From contig JAUVON010000165.1 in the NCBI GenBank assembly GCA_030599175.1, positions 1 to 6,439 on the forward strand: a stretch of DNA of 6,439 nucleotides, written 5' to 3'. The DNA comes from Desulfobulbaceae bacterium. GTDB taxonomy: Bacteria > Desulfobacterota > Desulfobulbia > Desulfobulbales > Desulfocapsaceae. The notes under the pieces are model-generated. The model saw only the letters and a program-made list of their open reading frames with translations. It was not told the DNA's origin and made no database searches. A program made the translations under genes and the position numbers. Positions 1-6,428 of the stretch are shown here, one piece after another. Numbering within the stretch: the first letter of the stretch is position 1; each line of letters begins with the position of its first letter.

Positions 1-60
1 ATTGTTTCTCTCAACAGAGAAGAAGTCAAAACCATGAAGAAAACCAAATTGGATAAATAG
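1..60 (+). CDS. possible C-terminal tail of a gene that starts before the window
   Basis: Frame 1 is open from the first base to a TAG at 58-60 and reads as 19 residues, charged and lysine-rich, ending KKTKLDK. This is compatible with the hydrophilic end of a soluble protein. An internal ATG at 34 has no convincing ribosome binding site, so it is unlikely to be a separate start. Nineteen open codons can occur by chance, and no family can be recognised. The call rests only on the open frame and on the lack of any other gene on the left side of the window. Confidence 0.3.
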   Translation: MVSLNREEVKTMKKTKLDK

Positions 61-94
61 ATGTTGCAAAGCAAGATAATTAGGAACAATAACA

Positions 95-173
95 ATACGT
101 AACAAATTATGTTTTTTTGGTTAAGATGTAGTGGAAATATGTTGACTTTAGGCTAAGAGAATTTGTTACGTAT
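95..173. repeat. inverted repeat with 14-bp perfect arms and a 51-base spacer
   Basis: The arm ATACGTAACAAATT at 95-108 is matched exactly by its reverse complement at 160-173. Allowing a two-base bulge, pairing extends outward through AACAAT at 91-96 and ATTGTT at 174-179, so the arms run to 91-108 and 160-179. Transcribed, it would form a long AU-rich stem with a 51-base loop. As DNA it could be a pair of protein sites or the ends of a miniature element. There is no run of T after the right arm, so it is not an intrinsic terminator. No clear target duplication was found beside the arms. Confidence 0.6.
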
Positions 174-257
174 ATTGTTGTGGTATCTTACGATCAGCCT
201 AACACTTTCGCTAGAGTGACCTGCAAAAATAATCTGGAAGCATCATTAATTTAGAGT

Positions 258-271
258 ACTGCATTTGCAGT
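258..271. repeat. 14-bp perfect palindrome
   Basis: ACTGCA TT TGCAGT is self-complementary over all 14 bases and sits alone in the gene-free stretch. The size suits a dimeric regulator's site, but no recognisable gene start lies next to it. It may be chance. Confidence 0.3.
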
Positions 272-463
272 TGCTTTTCTGGAAATATTATTGTGATATT
301 AAAAGTGCCGGAATGCTCCTTTGCTGGTATTTTTTCAAGGCATGATCAATTGAAACCATATCAGGAATAGTCCTAACCGATGATGTGTATGTTCCAGCCG
401 AGGATAGCCAAGAGACATCCTATTGTTCAGGCGATGTTTATGTGAGGTAGATTCGATATCTAA

Positions 464-524
464 ACACAGAGATAAACCGTGCGTAGTAAGTCTATGCTTT
501 CCTGGCTTTTGTGTATCTCAGTGT
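464..524 (-). repeat. imperfect inverted repeat just past the tetR stop
   Basis: ACACAGAGATA at 464-474 pairs with TATCTCAGTGT at 514-524 with one mismatch, leaving a 39-base spacer. It begins two bases beyond the stop codon of the - strand regulator, where a 3' stem would be expected. It lacks a U-run on the - strand and the loop is long, so it is at best a weak end-of-transcript structure. Confidence 0.25.
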
Positions 525-526
525 GG

Positions 527-1096
527 TTATAAATCTTCGTCAATTTTTTGAATGAACAATTTATGTGTAACATTTACATGTTTGAACCTATTTTTCTCAA
601 AGAAAGATCCTTGCAGGGCTGGGCTCAGACTATGATATGTTTGGAAAATCATAGTGCGCACGTCCAGTTCGTTTCCAGTAAAACCCATTTCAGCAAAAAG
701 TGATTTGATGTACTCAAAACGCTCTCGGTCAACTTTCTCAACCTGCTCGGCTATCAGCGGTTCATCTAGCGCCCATGCTCTCATTACAATATCATATTTT
801 GCAAGATCATCATCTTTGATTTTTTGCATCAGCAACAGCAATCTTTCCTGCGCATTTCCTTTAGTCAGCCTAAGGCTTGCTAGCGCAGTCGAGGTTAAGG
901 TGTCAGCCCAGTATACTGCAATACTGGTAGTGAAGTCTCTCCTGTCTGGAAAGTGTGCATAGAAACTCCCCTTAGTGACGCCAAGTCTTTTGGCAAGATA
1001 CTCAATTTTTATTTTTGCCTTCCCTTCTTGTGCAAGCACATCAAGGGCTAGGGCAAGCCAACTATCCTTGGTAAGGCGCACTTTTGATGTCTTCAT
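527..1096 (-). CDS. TetR/AcrR-family transcriptional regulator
   Basis: This 189-residue protein has the usual length and layout of the TetR family. Residues about 8-55 form the three-helix DNA-binding head, with the helix-turn-helix in KIEYLAKRLGVTKGSFYAHF (about 30-49), followed by the typical D-R-R-D-F. Residues about 60-189 are all-helical in character and should form the ligand-binding and dimer part; this part varies too much between relatives for an inducer to be guessed. Family members mostly repress a neighbouring or divergent gene until a small molecule binds. The ATG at 1096 places the LTKDSWL helix at the normal distance from the N-terminus, so I keep it, although upstream there is only a weak AAAG-type ribosome site. 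A 14-bp palindrome covers the start codon, which suggests autorepression. The divergent beta-barrel gene is the first candidate target. Confidence 0.93.
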   Translation of the reverse strand: MKTSKVRLTKDSWLALALDVLAQEGKAKIKIEYLAKRLGVTKGSFYAHFPDRRDFTTSIAVYWADTLTSTALASLRLTKGNAQERLLLLMQKIKDDDLAKYDIVMRAWALDEPLIAEQVEKVDRERFEYIKSLFAEMGFTGNELDVRTMIFQTYHSLSPALQGSFFEKNRFKHVNVTHKLFIQKIDEDL

Positions 1097-1130
1097 ACTT
1101 TAAAGTATTGACTTTTGGCGGTTAAGTATT
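1095..1130. promoter_or_regulatory. candidate TetR operator over the tetR start
   Basis: ATACTTTAAAGTAT at 1095-1108 is a perfect 14-bp palindrome that includes the tetR start codon. The half-site AAGTATT at 1103-1109 recurs at 1124-1130, 21 bases on, which is two turns of the helix and would place both on the same DNA face. TetR-family proteins commonly bind such palindromes next to their own gene. The role is inferred from position and symmetry. Confidence 0.45.
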
Positions 1131-1200
1131 AAAAATATGCTTTATATGTAACTTCCAAGATTATCCACTTTATACTAGTGAAATAATAATTACTTGCAGC

Positions 1201-1224
1201 GTAACCGATTATATCATTGATTAC
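1201..1224. promoter_or_regulatory. 24-bp imperfect palindrome upstream of the beta-barrel gene
   Basis: Nine of the twelve base pairs match across a centre at ATAT; the outer ends are GTAAC and the opposing ATTAC. It lies 48 bases before the chosen start of the barrel gene, a normal place for an operator or activator site. The left half contains TAACCGATT, which recurs at 2089-2097 upstream of the hydrolase gene. A TATACT at 1171-1176 could be a -10 element, but no good -35 partner is seen at the right distance. Confidence 0.35.
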
Positions 1225-1255
1225 AACGTGACCACGACGGCTTGGTCATGAATGA

Positions 1256-1264
1256 GGGGAGGAG
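1256..1264 (+). promoter_or_regulatory. strong ribosome binding site that fixes the barrel gene start at 1273
   Basis: GGGGAGGAG ends eight bases before the ATG at 1273. It lies inside the reading frame that would start at the earlier ATG at 1252, and nothing comparable precedes that earlier ATG. This argues clearly for 1273. Confidence 0.85.
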
Positions 1265-1272
1265 TGTTTGTC

Positions 1273-2031
1273 ATGACCAGAATATGGATAAGTGGAATTG
1301 TGATGATAGCGGTTTTACTTTCTTCAGTCAATCAGACATTAGCTGCTCGGGACCGGCAATCTGAGGATTGGCAATTTGCACTCTCTCCTCTTTTTCTCTG
1401 GGGAATGAATGTTGATGGGACAACCACAATCGGACCCATCAGCACACCACTTGAACTTGATTTCAAAGATGACGTCTTTGAAAACCTTGGGGCTGTCTTT
1501 ACCGTGCATTTTGATGCGAAGAAAAATGATCTGGCATTGTTTGCCGAATATCAATATGTGAATCTGGAACCTTCATCCAGCATCCCGAATGGTCCCACCG
1601 TAGATGTGGATTTCACTATTCAGGCAGCTGAGTTTGGGGCTGGCTACCGTATCGTGACATGGGGCAATACAGATGTTGAACCGATTCTTGGTTTACGTTG
1701 GACGTATCAAGATCTTGGTGCGTCACTTCAGGGAGGCCCCCAGCTAGTTGATTCAACCGAAGACTGGTGGGATGTTTTCGGTGGAGTAAGGTTCTGGACT
1801 CATTTTAATGAAAAATGGACACTCATAAGCCGTGGTGATATTGGTGTCGGTGATTCTGACCTGGTCTGGAATGTATCGTTTATTGTTAATTATCAGATGA
1901 AAAAGTGGTTCTCATTCTTTGGCGGTTACCGGTGGATGGACTATGACTACGATAGTGGTTCGGGGCCGGACAGATATGCCTATAACGCATTACAGCAAGG
2001 CCCGTTACTAGGTGTTTCCTTCTCCTGGTAA
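1273..2031 (+). CDS. exported outer-membrane beta-barrel protein, function unknown
   Basis: From the start at 1273 the protein has 252 residues. Residues 1-24 form a signal peptide: MTR, a hydrophobic core (about 5-17), then QTLA with cleavage near A24 or A25. The mature part is rich in alternating polar/hydrophobic strands and aromatic residues, with SPLFLWGMNVDGT (38-50), DFKDDVFENL (63-72), DWWDVFGGVRFW (164-175), GDIGVGDSD (188-196) and YRWMDYDYDSG (219-229). It ends in SFSW, an aromatic C-terminus as expected for a substrate of the barrel assembly machinery. This pattern fits a widespread group of uncharacterised barrels of about 250 residues in which an FxD-x-L-x-N-L stretch follows the first hairpin. 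No transport substrate or enzyme motif can be read. The gene is divergent from the TetR gene and probably controlled by it. An ATG at 1252 would add seven residues (MRGGVFV) but has no ribosome site. Confidence 0.82.
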   Translation: MTRIWISGIVMIAVLLSSVNQTLAARDRQSEDWQFALSPLFLWGMNVDGTTTIGPISTPLELDFKDDVFENLGAVFTVHFDAKKNDLALFAEYQYVNLEPSSSIPNGPTVDVDFTIQAAEFGAGYRIVTWGNTDVEPILGLRWTYQDLGASLQGGPQLVDSTEDWWDVFGGVRFWTHFNEKWTLISRGDIGVGDSDLVWNVSFIVNYQMKKWFSFFGGYRWMDYDYDSGSGPDRYAYNALQQGPLLGVSFSW

Positions 2032-2287
2032 TCTTGAAACAGCACCTATCCGAATTACCCGACACAATCACCACTGGAACCATTATTATAACCGATTCAA
2101 CAATCAAGTTTAGACAGTAAATAGGTAGTATCTTTGATTATTTCAAAATAAATATCAAATTGGAGACAAGAAGCATGTGACATTACAAAACGGAACTATT
2201 AACTATTACATATAATATAATTGTACAATCTGGCAAAGATAACTGAGCCGGCAAGGATGTAACTTAATATTCTCTATAGAGGTAATT
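2032..2287. promoter_or_regulatory. AT-rich leader of the hydrolase gene
   Basis: The 256 bases between the barrel and the hydrolase contain no gene. TATAAT at 2211-2216 is a good -10 match, but the bases 17 upstream are not a clear -35, so any promoter here may need an activator. ATTGTACAAT at 2220-2229 is a 10-bp palindrome directly after it. CTCTATAGAG at 2272-2281 is another palindrome and overlaps the ribosome site AGAGGT (2278-2283), five bases from the ATG at 2288. An AT-only-type stem at 2133-2159 has a bulge and no T-run, so I do not see an intrinsic terminator after the barrel gene. Read-through from the barrel gene remains possible. Confidence 0.4.
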
Positions 2288-3568
2288 ATGAAAAAGATAA
2301 CTGTAGCGATTTTTTCAACAGTTTTACTGGCTGTTATTTTTCAGTTCGGTCACCACCAAGGCACAACAGGACAAAGTATTATGTCTGCACAAGCGGCAGA
2401 AAGTGACTCGGGTGATACCATTCAGTCGCCCACCAAACCCTATCCAAAGCACAATGTCTACTATCCAGGAACGGAGGAGCTTAAACCCGATGAGATGCGG
2501 GTCATCGCCCTCGGCAGCGGTATGCCAATGCCGAGACTCAAGCAGGCTGCTGCTTGTTTCTTGATCGAGTTGGGCAACGGTGACAAGTTCATCTTCGACA
2601 TGGGCAACGGCTCTTTCGAACGAATCCATGCTCTCGGTATTTCTCTGGACTATCTGGACAAGGTCTTTATCACGCATCCACATATGGACCACATGGCTGA
2701 TCTGGCAACGTTCTACATGACCGGCCCTCAAAACAACCGTTCGGTGCCTCTGCGAGTATGGGGTCCGGGAGGTGGAGGAATGCGCGAGGAGTGGAGCTTC
2801 AAGACTGCGATGGATCATATGGAGAAGACGTGGGCCTGGATGAACGGTACGCTGGCCGGTACCATCGACACCACAGCATTTAAACTCGAGGTTACAGAGT
2901 ACGACTGGTCGAAGGTCAACAATGTCATATACGAGGAAAACGGTGTGGTAATCAGGAGCCTCCCCGCGATTCATTTCGAAGGGACAGCCAGCTTCACCCT
3001 GGAGTGGAACGGCCTTAAAATGGCGTTCTCGGGCGATACGCTCCCAAACAAGTGGTGGATAGAGCATACTCAGGGCATTGACCTCTCAATTCATGAGTGT
3101 TTCTTTACACCCGAAATGGCAATAGAAAAATGGGGTTTCTCCAGTCAAGAGGCCTTAAATGCAGTGACGACAGTTCATTCAAACCCCTCTTATTTTGGAA
3201 AGGTAATGGCCATGACAAAACCTAAGCATGCTGTGGCCTACCACTTCCAGAACGACTTCGATACACTACCGATCATCATGGATGCCGTCCAGCAGGTCTA
3301 TGACGGCCCAGTAGACTATGCACGGGACTTCATGGTGTGGAACGTCACCAAGGAAGGCGTTCGTACACGGATGGCTGTGGTTAATCCAGAAGCCTATCCA
3401 CCAGTACCGCTTAAGGAGAAACATATGGAGGAAGGCGGTGATCGATATCAGACACCTGATTCTGTGTTGGCGGGATGGCCTGAAGAGATGCAGGAGGTGG
3501 CAGAGAAGATTTTTACTGACTTCAATAAAGAGAACGAGACGGAGTACAAGTTCCAGTTGAAGAAATAA
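2288..3568 (+). CDS. gntH: exported MBL-fold metallo-hydrolase, GntH / RNase Z-like family
   Basis: The protein has 426 residues. Residues 1-36 look like a signal peptide (KK, hydrophobic core about 5-20, cleavage after AQA near 36), so it should act in the periplasm. The metallo-beta-lactamase fold starts at about 69 (MRVIALGSGMPMPR). Metal-binding motif HPHMDH is at 130-135, further candidate ligands are H229 (PAIHFEG), D250 (FSGDT) and H319 (AYHF), and the RNase Z-like HE (269-270) and HS (297-298) are also present. All key residues are intact, so a two-zinc hydrolase is expected. The SPTKPYPKHNVYYPGTEEL block (47-65) and overall order match the family named after the guanitoxin-cluster protein GntH. 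No other guanitoxin gene is near, the family is much more widespread than that toxin, and export argues against tRNA processing. The symbol therefore gives the family, not a proven pathway. Arylsulfatase-type or other ester hydrolysis is an alternative. The substrate is unknown. The gene is closed by its own terminator. Confidence 0.85.
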   Translation: MKKITVAIFSTVLLAVIFQFGHHQGTTGQSIMSAQAAESDSGDTIQSPTKPYPKHNVYYPGTEELKPDEMRVIALGSGMPMPRLKQAAACFLIELGNGDKFIFDMGNGSFERIHALGISLDYLDKVFITHPHMDHMADLATFYMTGPQNNRSVPLRVWGPGGGGMREEWSFKTAMDHMEKTWAWMNGTLAGTIDTTAFKLEVTEYDWSKVNNVIYEENGVVIRSLPAIHFEGTASFTLEWNGLKMAFSGDTLPNKWWIEHTQGIDLSIHECFFTPEMAIEKWGFSSQEALNAVTTVHSNPSYFGKVMAMTKPKHAVAYHFQNDFDTLPIIMDAVQQVYDGPVDYARDFMVWNVTKEGVRTRMAVVNPEAYPPVPLKEKHMEEGGDRYQTPDSVLAGWPEEMQEVAEKIFTDFNKENETEYKFQLKK

Positions 3569-3654
3569 ATGTTTGAGAGAATAATAATCAGATAAAATCT
3601 GTTTTTGATAATCTGCTTATTAAGTACCCAAATATATTGCTAAGGCAATACAGG

Positions 3655-3693
3655 AATACATGGGGATCTTTCCGGATCCTCATGTATTTTTTT
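3655..3693 (+). terminator. strong intrinsic terminator after the hydrolase gene
   Basis: AATACATGGGGATC (3655-3668) pairs with GATCCTCATGTATT (3675-3688) over 14 bp with one G-U pair and a six-base loop (TTTCCG). Seven T residues (3687-3693) follow. This cleanly separates the hydrolase from the downstream operon. Two smaller hairpins precede it: CAGAT/ATCTG at 3589-3601 followed by five T, and TATTGC/GCAATA at 3635-3650. Confidence 0.87.
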
Positions 3694-3753
3694 ACCCGGC
3701 TTGTTCCCGTTCCTGACATCATTACGTCCCACTTCCAAATCAACTTCTAATTT

Positions 3754-3769
3754 AGGATTTTTCAATCCT
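3754..3769 (+). promoter_or_regulatory. small hairpin in the leader of the 607-residue gene
   Basis: AGGATT (3754-3759) and AATCCT (3764-3769) form a six-bp stem with a TTTC loop, ending six bases before the ribosome site AAGG (3776-3779). It is too short for a terminator but could influence initiation at the GTG start. No convincing promoter hexamers were found between the terminator and this point; CTGACA at 3713-3718 lacks a -10 partner. Confidence 0.3.
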
Positions 3770-3786
3770 GTTTCTAAGGTTTTTAC

Positions 3787-5610
3787 GTGAAAAAACTCAT
3801 TCCTCTCCTTTTCGTTGTGCTGATATCATGCCTCTTTTCTTCACCGGCATACGGTGACTGGATTAATCTGACCGGAGCAGAGAATGCCAAAAATATAGCT
3901 GAAATATACATCAAAAAAGATCACATCAAAATCAAGCTGGAAATATTTGTTAAGGACCTACCCATCTTTCAGGAGTTGCTTCCGGATAGTTCTTTCCCGC
4001 AACCAATTCCGGGGAGGCCTGGCCAAGACGAACGGATGAGGATATTTGCTGACTCCGTCTTTCAAATAATTACTGATAGCGGTAAGAAACTATCGGCAAA
4101 ACTTGACTTGATCGAACCCAGGATGCGGATCGAACGCCCCTCCCTCGCAGGACAACGCAGCCCGTATACAGGACAGCCCATACCTGGCCCACCAGATGAT
4201 AAGCGGGTTATTTATGCAGAACTGAGCTATCCTTTTGACAGTCAGCCCAAAACCCTTACCTTTATTCCCCCATCTGATAAAAATGGCCGTCTCCGCGCCT
4301 CCATCGGTTTTCTTTGTTATCACGGCAAGGTTCCGGTGATTGATTTTCGGCAACTTACCAGCAGCAATACCCTGCACCTGGAATGGGACGATCCCTGGTA
4401 CTCATTTTTTGAAAAAAGCGTGCTTAAACGGACATTACAGTCAGGCGTACGCACTTTCCTGTACATTGAGCCTTATGAGGTGCGGCACGAAATCCTGGTA
4501 CGGGTCAAAGATATGATGACCTGGATGAATTTTGACCTGCGGAGTGACGAGTTTATTGAAGAGGATGAATTTAATCCTGTTCGGGAAAAGGTGGCCCAAT
4601 TTTTCATGGAGCGTGAAAAGGTACTGATCGACGGCAAGCAGGGGAAGCCCATTCTTGATCGTACCGCCTATGTCGAATCATCCATTCTGCGCAGTAGATT
4701 CATTGAAATTCCGGAACGGGTGCCGCTCAACACTGCCATGATTGGTATTGTTATTACTTATCTGACTGACGGTATCCCCCAGGAGGTGGTTACCCAATGG
4801 GACTTGTTTTCGGAACGTATCCAAAAGGTTACGGCTCGCATGACCGACCCGGCAGGCCCCTTCCCCTATGATTTGACCCCCGATGACAATGTCCTGAAAT
4901 GGACAAACTACTTGAAGAAATACACTATCCCCACGGTGGAGAAGACCATGGTTGCTGAGGAGCATCGCGGTGTGCCTCTCCCCCTTGCTAGTCTAGCCTG
5001 TACTGGTCTGCTACTGCCCTTTGCAATCACAGCCTTCCGCCGTCGGAAAAAAGCTCAACCGGTGAAAGTACAGTTTGGTATAATCTTGCTCCTTTTACTC
5101 GCATCTGTTGCTCTTTTACCTCGCTGGCAGGTTTCAATCGGCAGCAGTGTCCAGAAAAACCAGATAAGTGAGGATGACAGCAGGAGCATAACCCTCAACC
5201 TGCTCAAAAACATATACCGTGCCTTCGACTTTCGTGAAGAGGAAGATGTGTACGATAAACTTGCAATCAGCGTCAGTGGCGATCTTCTCACCGATGTCTA
5301 TCTGCAGAGCAGAAAATCCATGATTATTGAGCAGGCCGGCGGTGCCCAGGCCAAGATCAAAGAAGTAAAGATAATGGAAACAGATGTTCAGGAGTCACAG
5401 AGACATCGCGGTGCACTTGATGTCAGGACCAAATGGACAGCAACGGGCTCTGTTGGCCACTGGGGACACACTCATACCCGGCAGAATCTCTACGATGCCT
5501 ATTTAACCCTGGCTGTTGTAGATGGTGCCTGGAAAATTATCAATATTGAAGTGCTGGAGGAAAAGAGAATCGACCCGTATGGGAACTCTGGTACACGTGC
5601 CAGTCAGTGA
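3787..5610 (+). CDS. two-domain envelope protein with two membrane spans, function unknown
   Basis: This 607-residue protein was not matched to a named family. Start is GTG, with AAGG seven bases upstream. Residues 1-23 are a signal peptide (LIPLLFVVLISCLF, then SPAYG before DW). Residues 24-395 form a large, probably periplasmic, mixed alpha/beta region; 65-80 and 117-136 are proline-rich, and 199-205 reads EWDDPWY. Two hydrophobic spans follow, about 398-417 and 428-445, joined by a basic loop (RRRKK, 418-422) that should face the cytoplasm. Residues about 447-607 return to the periplasm. They begin with a helix (SITLNLLKNIYRAFDFREEEDVYDKL), then alternating strands and GHWGHTHTR (557-565), ending with a strand pattern (LAVVDGAWKIINIEVLEE) like that of NTF2/SnoaL-type or similar small cone-shaped domains. 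That last comparison is inference. No catalytic motif is certain. It is the first gene of a likely operon with the barrel gene that starts 86 bases after its stop, which hints at a joint role in the envelope. Confidence 0.85.
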   Translation: MKKLIPLLFVVLISCLFSSPAYGDWINLTGAENAKNIAEIYIKKDHIKIKLEIFVKDLPIFQELLPDSSFPQPIPGRPGQDERMRIFADSVFQIITDSGKKLSAKLDLIEPRMRIERPSLAGQRSPYTGQPIPGPPDDKRVIYAELSYPFDSQPKTLTFIPPSDKNGRLRASIGFLCYHGKVPVIDFRQLTSSNTLHLEWDDPWYSFFEKSVLKRTLQSGVRTFLYIEPYEVRHEILVRVKDMMTWMNFDLRSDEFIEEDEFNPVREKVAQFFMEREKVLIDGKQGKPILDRTAYVESSILRSRFIEIPERVPLNTAMIGIVITYLTDGIPQEVVTQWDLFSERIQKVTARMTDPAGPFPYDLTPDDNVLKWTNYLKKYTIPTVEKTMVAEEHRGVPLPLASLACTGLLLPFAITAFRRRKKAQPVKVQFGIILLLLLASVALLPRWQVSIGSSVQKNQISEDDSRSITLNLLKNIYRAFDFREEEDVYDKLAISVSGDLLTDVYLQSRKSMIIEQAGGAQAKIKEVKIMETDVQESQRHRGALDVRTKWTATGSVGHWGHTHTRQNLYDAYLTLAVVDGAWKIINIEVLEEKRIDPYGNSGTRASQ

Positions 5611-5684
5611 TACTGCTCTGTATCTTGTTTCTAAACCAGGAGAAACTTTTATTTCTCCCAAAACCATTTACCAATAGTTATTAT

Positions 5685-5690
5685 AAAGGA
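5685..5690 (+). promoter_or_regulatory. ribosome binding site that fixes the second barrel gene start at 5697
   Basis: AAAGGA lies six bases before the ATG at 5697. The longer open frame begins at a GTG at 5607 that overlaps the preceding stop codon (GTGA), but its first 30 residues are not signal-like and place the real signal peptide internally. Confidence 0.75.
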
Positions 5691-5696
5691 AAAAAT

Positions 5697-6428
5697 ATGG
5701 GAAATCTACGAAGAACAGCTATTGCTCTGCTGTTTGTCATGCTTGCCGTGAGCAATGCTTCTGCTAGCGAAAACGCCTCAAATCCTCTGGCAGCTGTCAA
5801 CAATCTTGATCTTCGCGGCCAATATTTTGATCTGGGAGGGAGCGATCGCATTGATTTCTTTGCTGATGGGGCCTATATGGCTACCGAAAAACTCAAACTT
5901 AAATATGAACTGCATTATTGGAATACTGATGTGACTGGAACAAGTGAATATGGCCTGGAGTCATTCCATTTCAAGCCGATTTATTTCCCCACCCAGGGAA
6001 AGATGGGAGCCTGGGTGTATAAAGCGGCCGTTGGTCTTGAGTGGATAGCAAGTTTTGGCGACGAAGATAAGGGCATTGGCTCAGGGGCTGACCAACTCGC
6101 TCCATTGGCAGGTATGGCCTTTGTGCGTGACAATCTGGTACTTGTACCATTGGTGCAGCATTATACGGAATACAGTGGGCCGGATGTTAATCTAACCGCC
6201 TTTCGGCTCATAGCAATACAGTCGTTAGCAAACGCTTTCTGGGCCAAACTTGATGCCAAGATCCCTGTTGATTGGGAGAATGATAATGCTATTCCCGCAA
6301 CTGCTGAGGTACAGCTCGGCAAAATGTTTACTCCTAAGCTTGGTGCATATGTGGATGGACTGGTCGGCATTGGTACCGATAGACCCTACGACTGGGGGCT
6401 CGGGTTAGGAGTACGCATGAATTTCTAA
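5697..6428 (+). CDS. small exported outer-membrane beta-barrel protein, function unknown
   Basis: From 5697 the product has 243 residues. Residues 1-23 are a clear signal peptide: MGNLRR, hydrophobic core (AIALLFVMLAV), and NASA before the cut. The mature chain is made of short amphipathic strands separated by polar turns, with many aromatic residues, including DRIDFFADGAYM, LKLKYELHYWNTD, LVLVPLVQHYTEY and LGAYVDGLVGIG. It ends in GLGLGVRMNF, a C-terminal strand with terminal phenylalanine as required for outer-membrane insertion. Length suits a barrel of eight to twelve strands. There is no recognisable ligand or enzyme motif. The gap to the upstream 607-residue gene is 86 bases without a terminator, so the two are probably cotranscribed. 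It does not obviously resemble the first barrel (1273-2031) beyond general barrel features. The gene ends 11 bases before the window end. Confidence 0.8.
   Translation: MGNLRRTAIALLFVMLAVSNASASENASNPLAAVNNLDLRGQYFDLGGSDRIDFFADGAYMATEKLKLKYELHYWNTDVTGTSEYGLESFHFKPIYFPTQGKMGAWVYKAAVGLEWIASFGDEDKGIGSGADQLAPLAGMAFVRDNLVLVPLVQHYTEYSGPDVNLTAFRLIAIQSLANAFWAKLDAKIPVDWENDNAIPATAEVQLGKMFTPKLGAYVDGLVGIGTDRPYDWGLGLGVRMNF

Larger units (their letters stand above)
61..526. other. gene-free stretch, AT-rich
   Basis: No frame on either strand gives a convincing protein here. All three forward frames are broken often, and no tRNA or rRNA pattern was seen. What it does hold is a pair of long inverted arms (95-108 and 160-173), a 14-bp palindrome (258-271) and an imperfect inverted repeat next to the end of the tetR gene (464-474 / 514-524). 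It may be a decayed gene, a mobile-element remnant or an unrecognised small RNA locus; the sequence alone does not decide. Confidence 0.6.

Noticed and set aside
95..173. Integron attC site
   Set aside because: The outer boxes do not match the RYYYAAC / GTTRRRY core pattern, and no gene cassette or integrase is seen.
654..962. 102-codon open frame on the + strand
   Set aside because: It lies entirely within the tetR gene on the opposite strand, is serine-rich in the way of a shadow frame, and has no ribosome site.
2231..2250. Sigma-54 promoter starting TGGCA
   Set aside because: The GC of the -12 element is three bases too far from the GG of the -24 element.
2235..2303. Direct repeat AAAGATAACTG at 2235-2245 and 2293-2303
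   Set aside because: The second copy is explained by the lysine-rich start of the signal peptide coding sequence. Two copies of an AT-rich 11-mer are not enough to claim a site.
2324..3067. 247-codon open frame on the - strand
   Set aside because: It is antisense to the hydrolase gene, whose catalytic motifs are intact in the + frame. Its translation is rich in H, R and C without domain character.
3589..3606. Intrinsic terminator CAGAT/ATCTG plus five T
   Set aside because: The stem is only five AT-rich pairs with a three-base loop. The much stronger terminator at 3655-3693 accounts for transcript ending.
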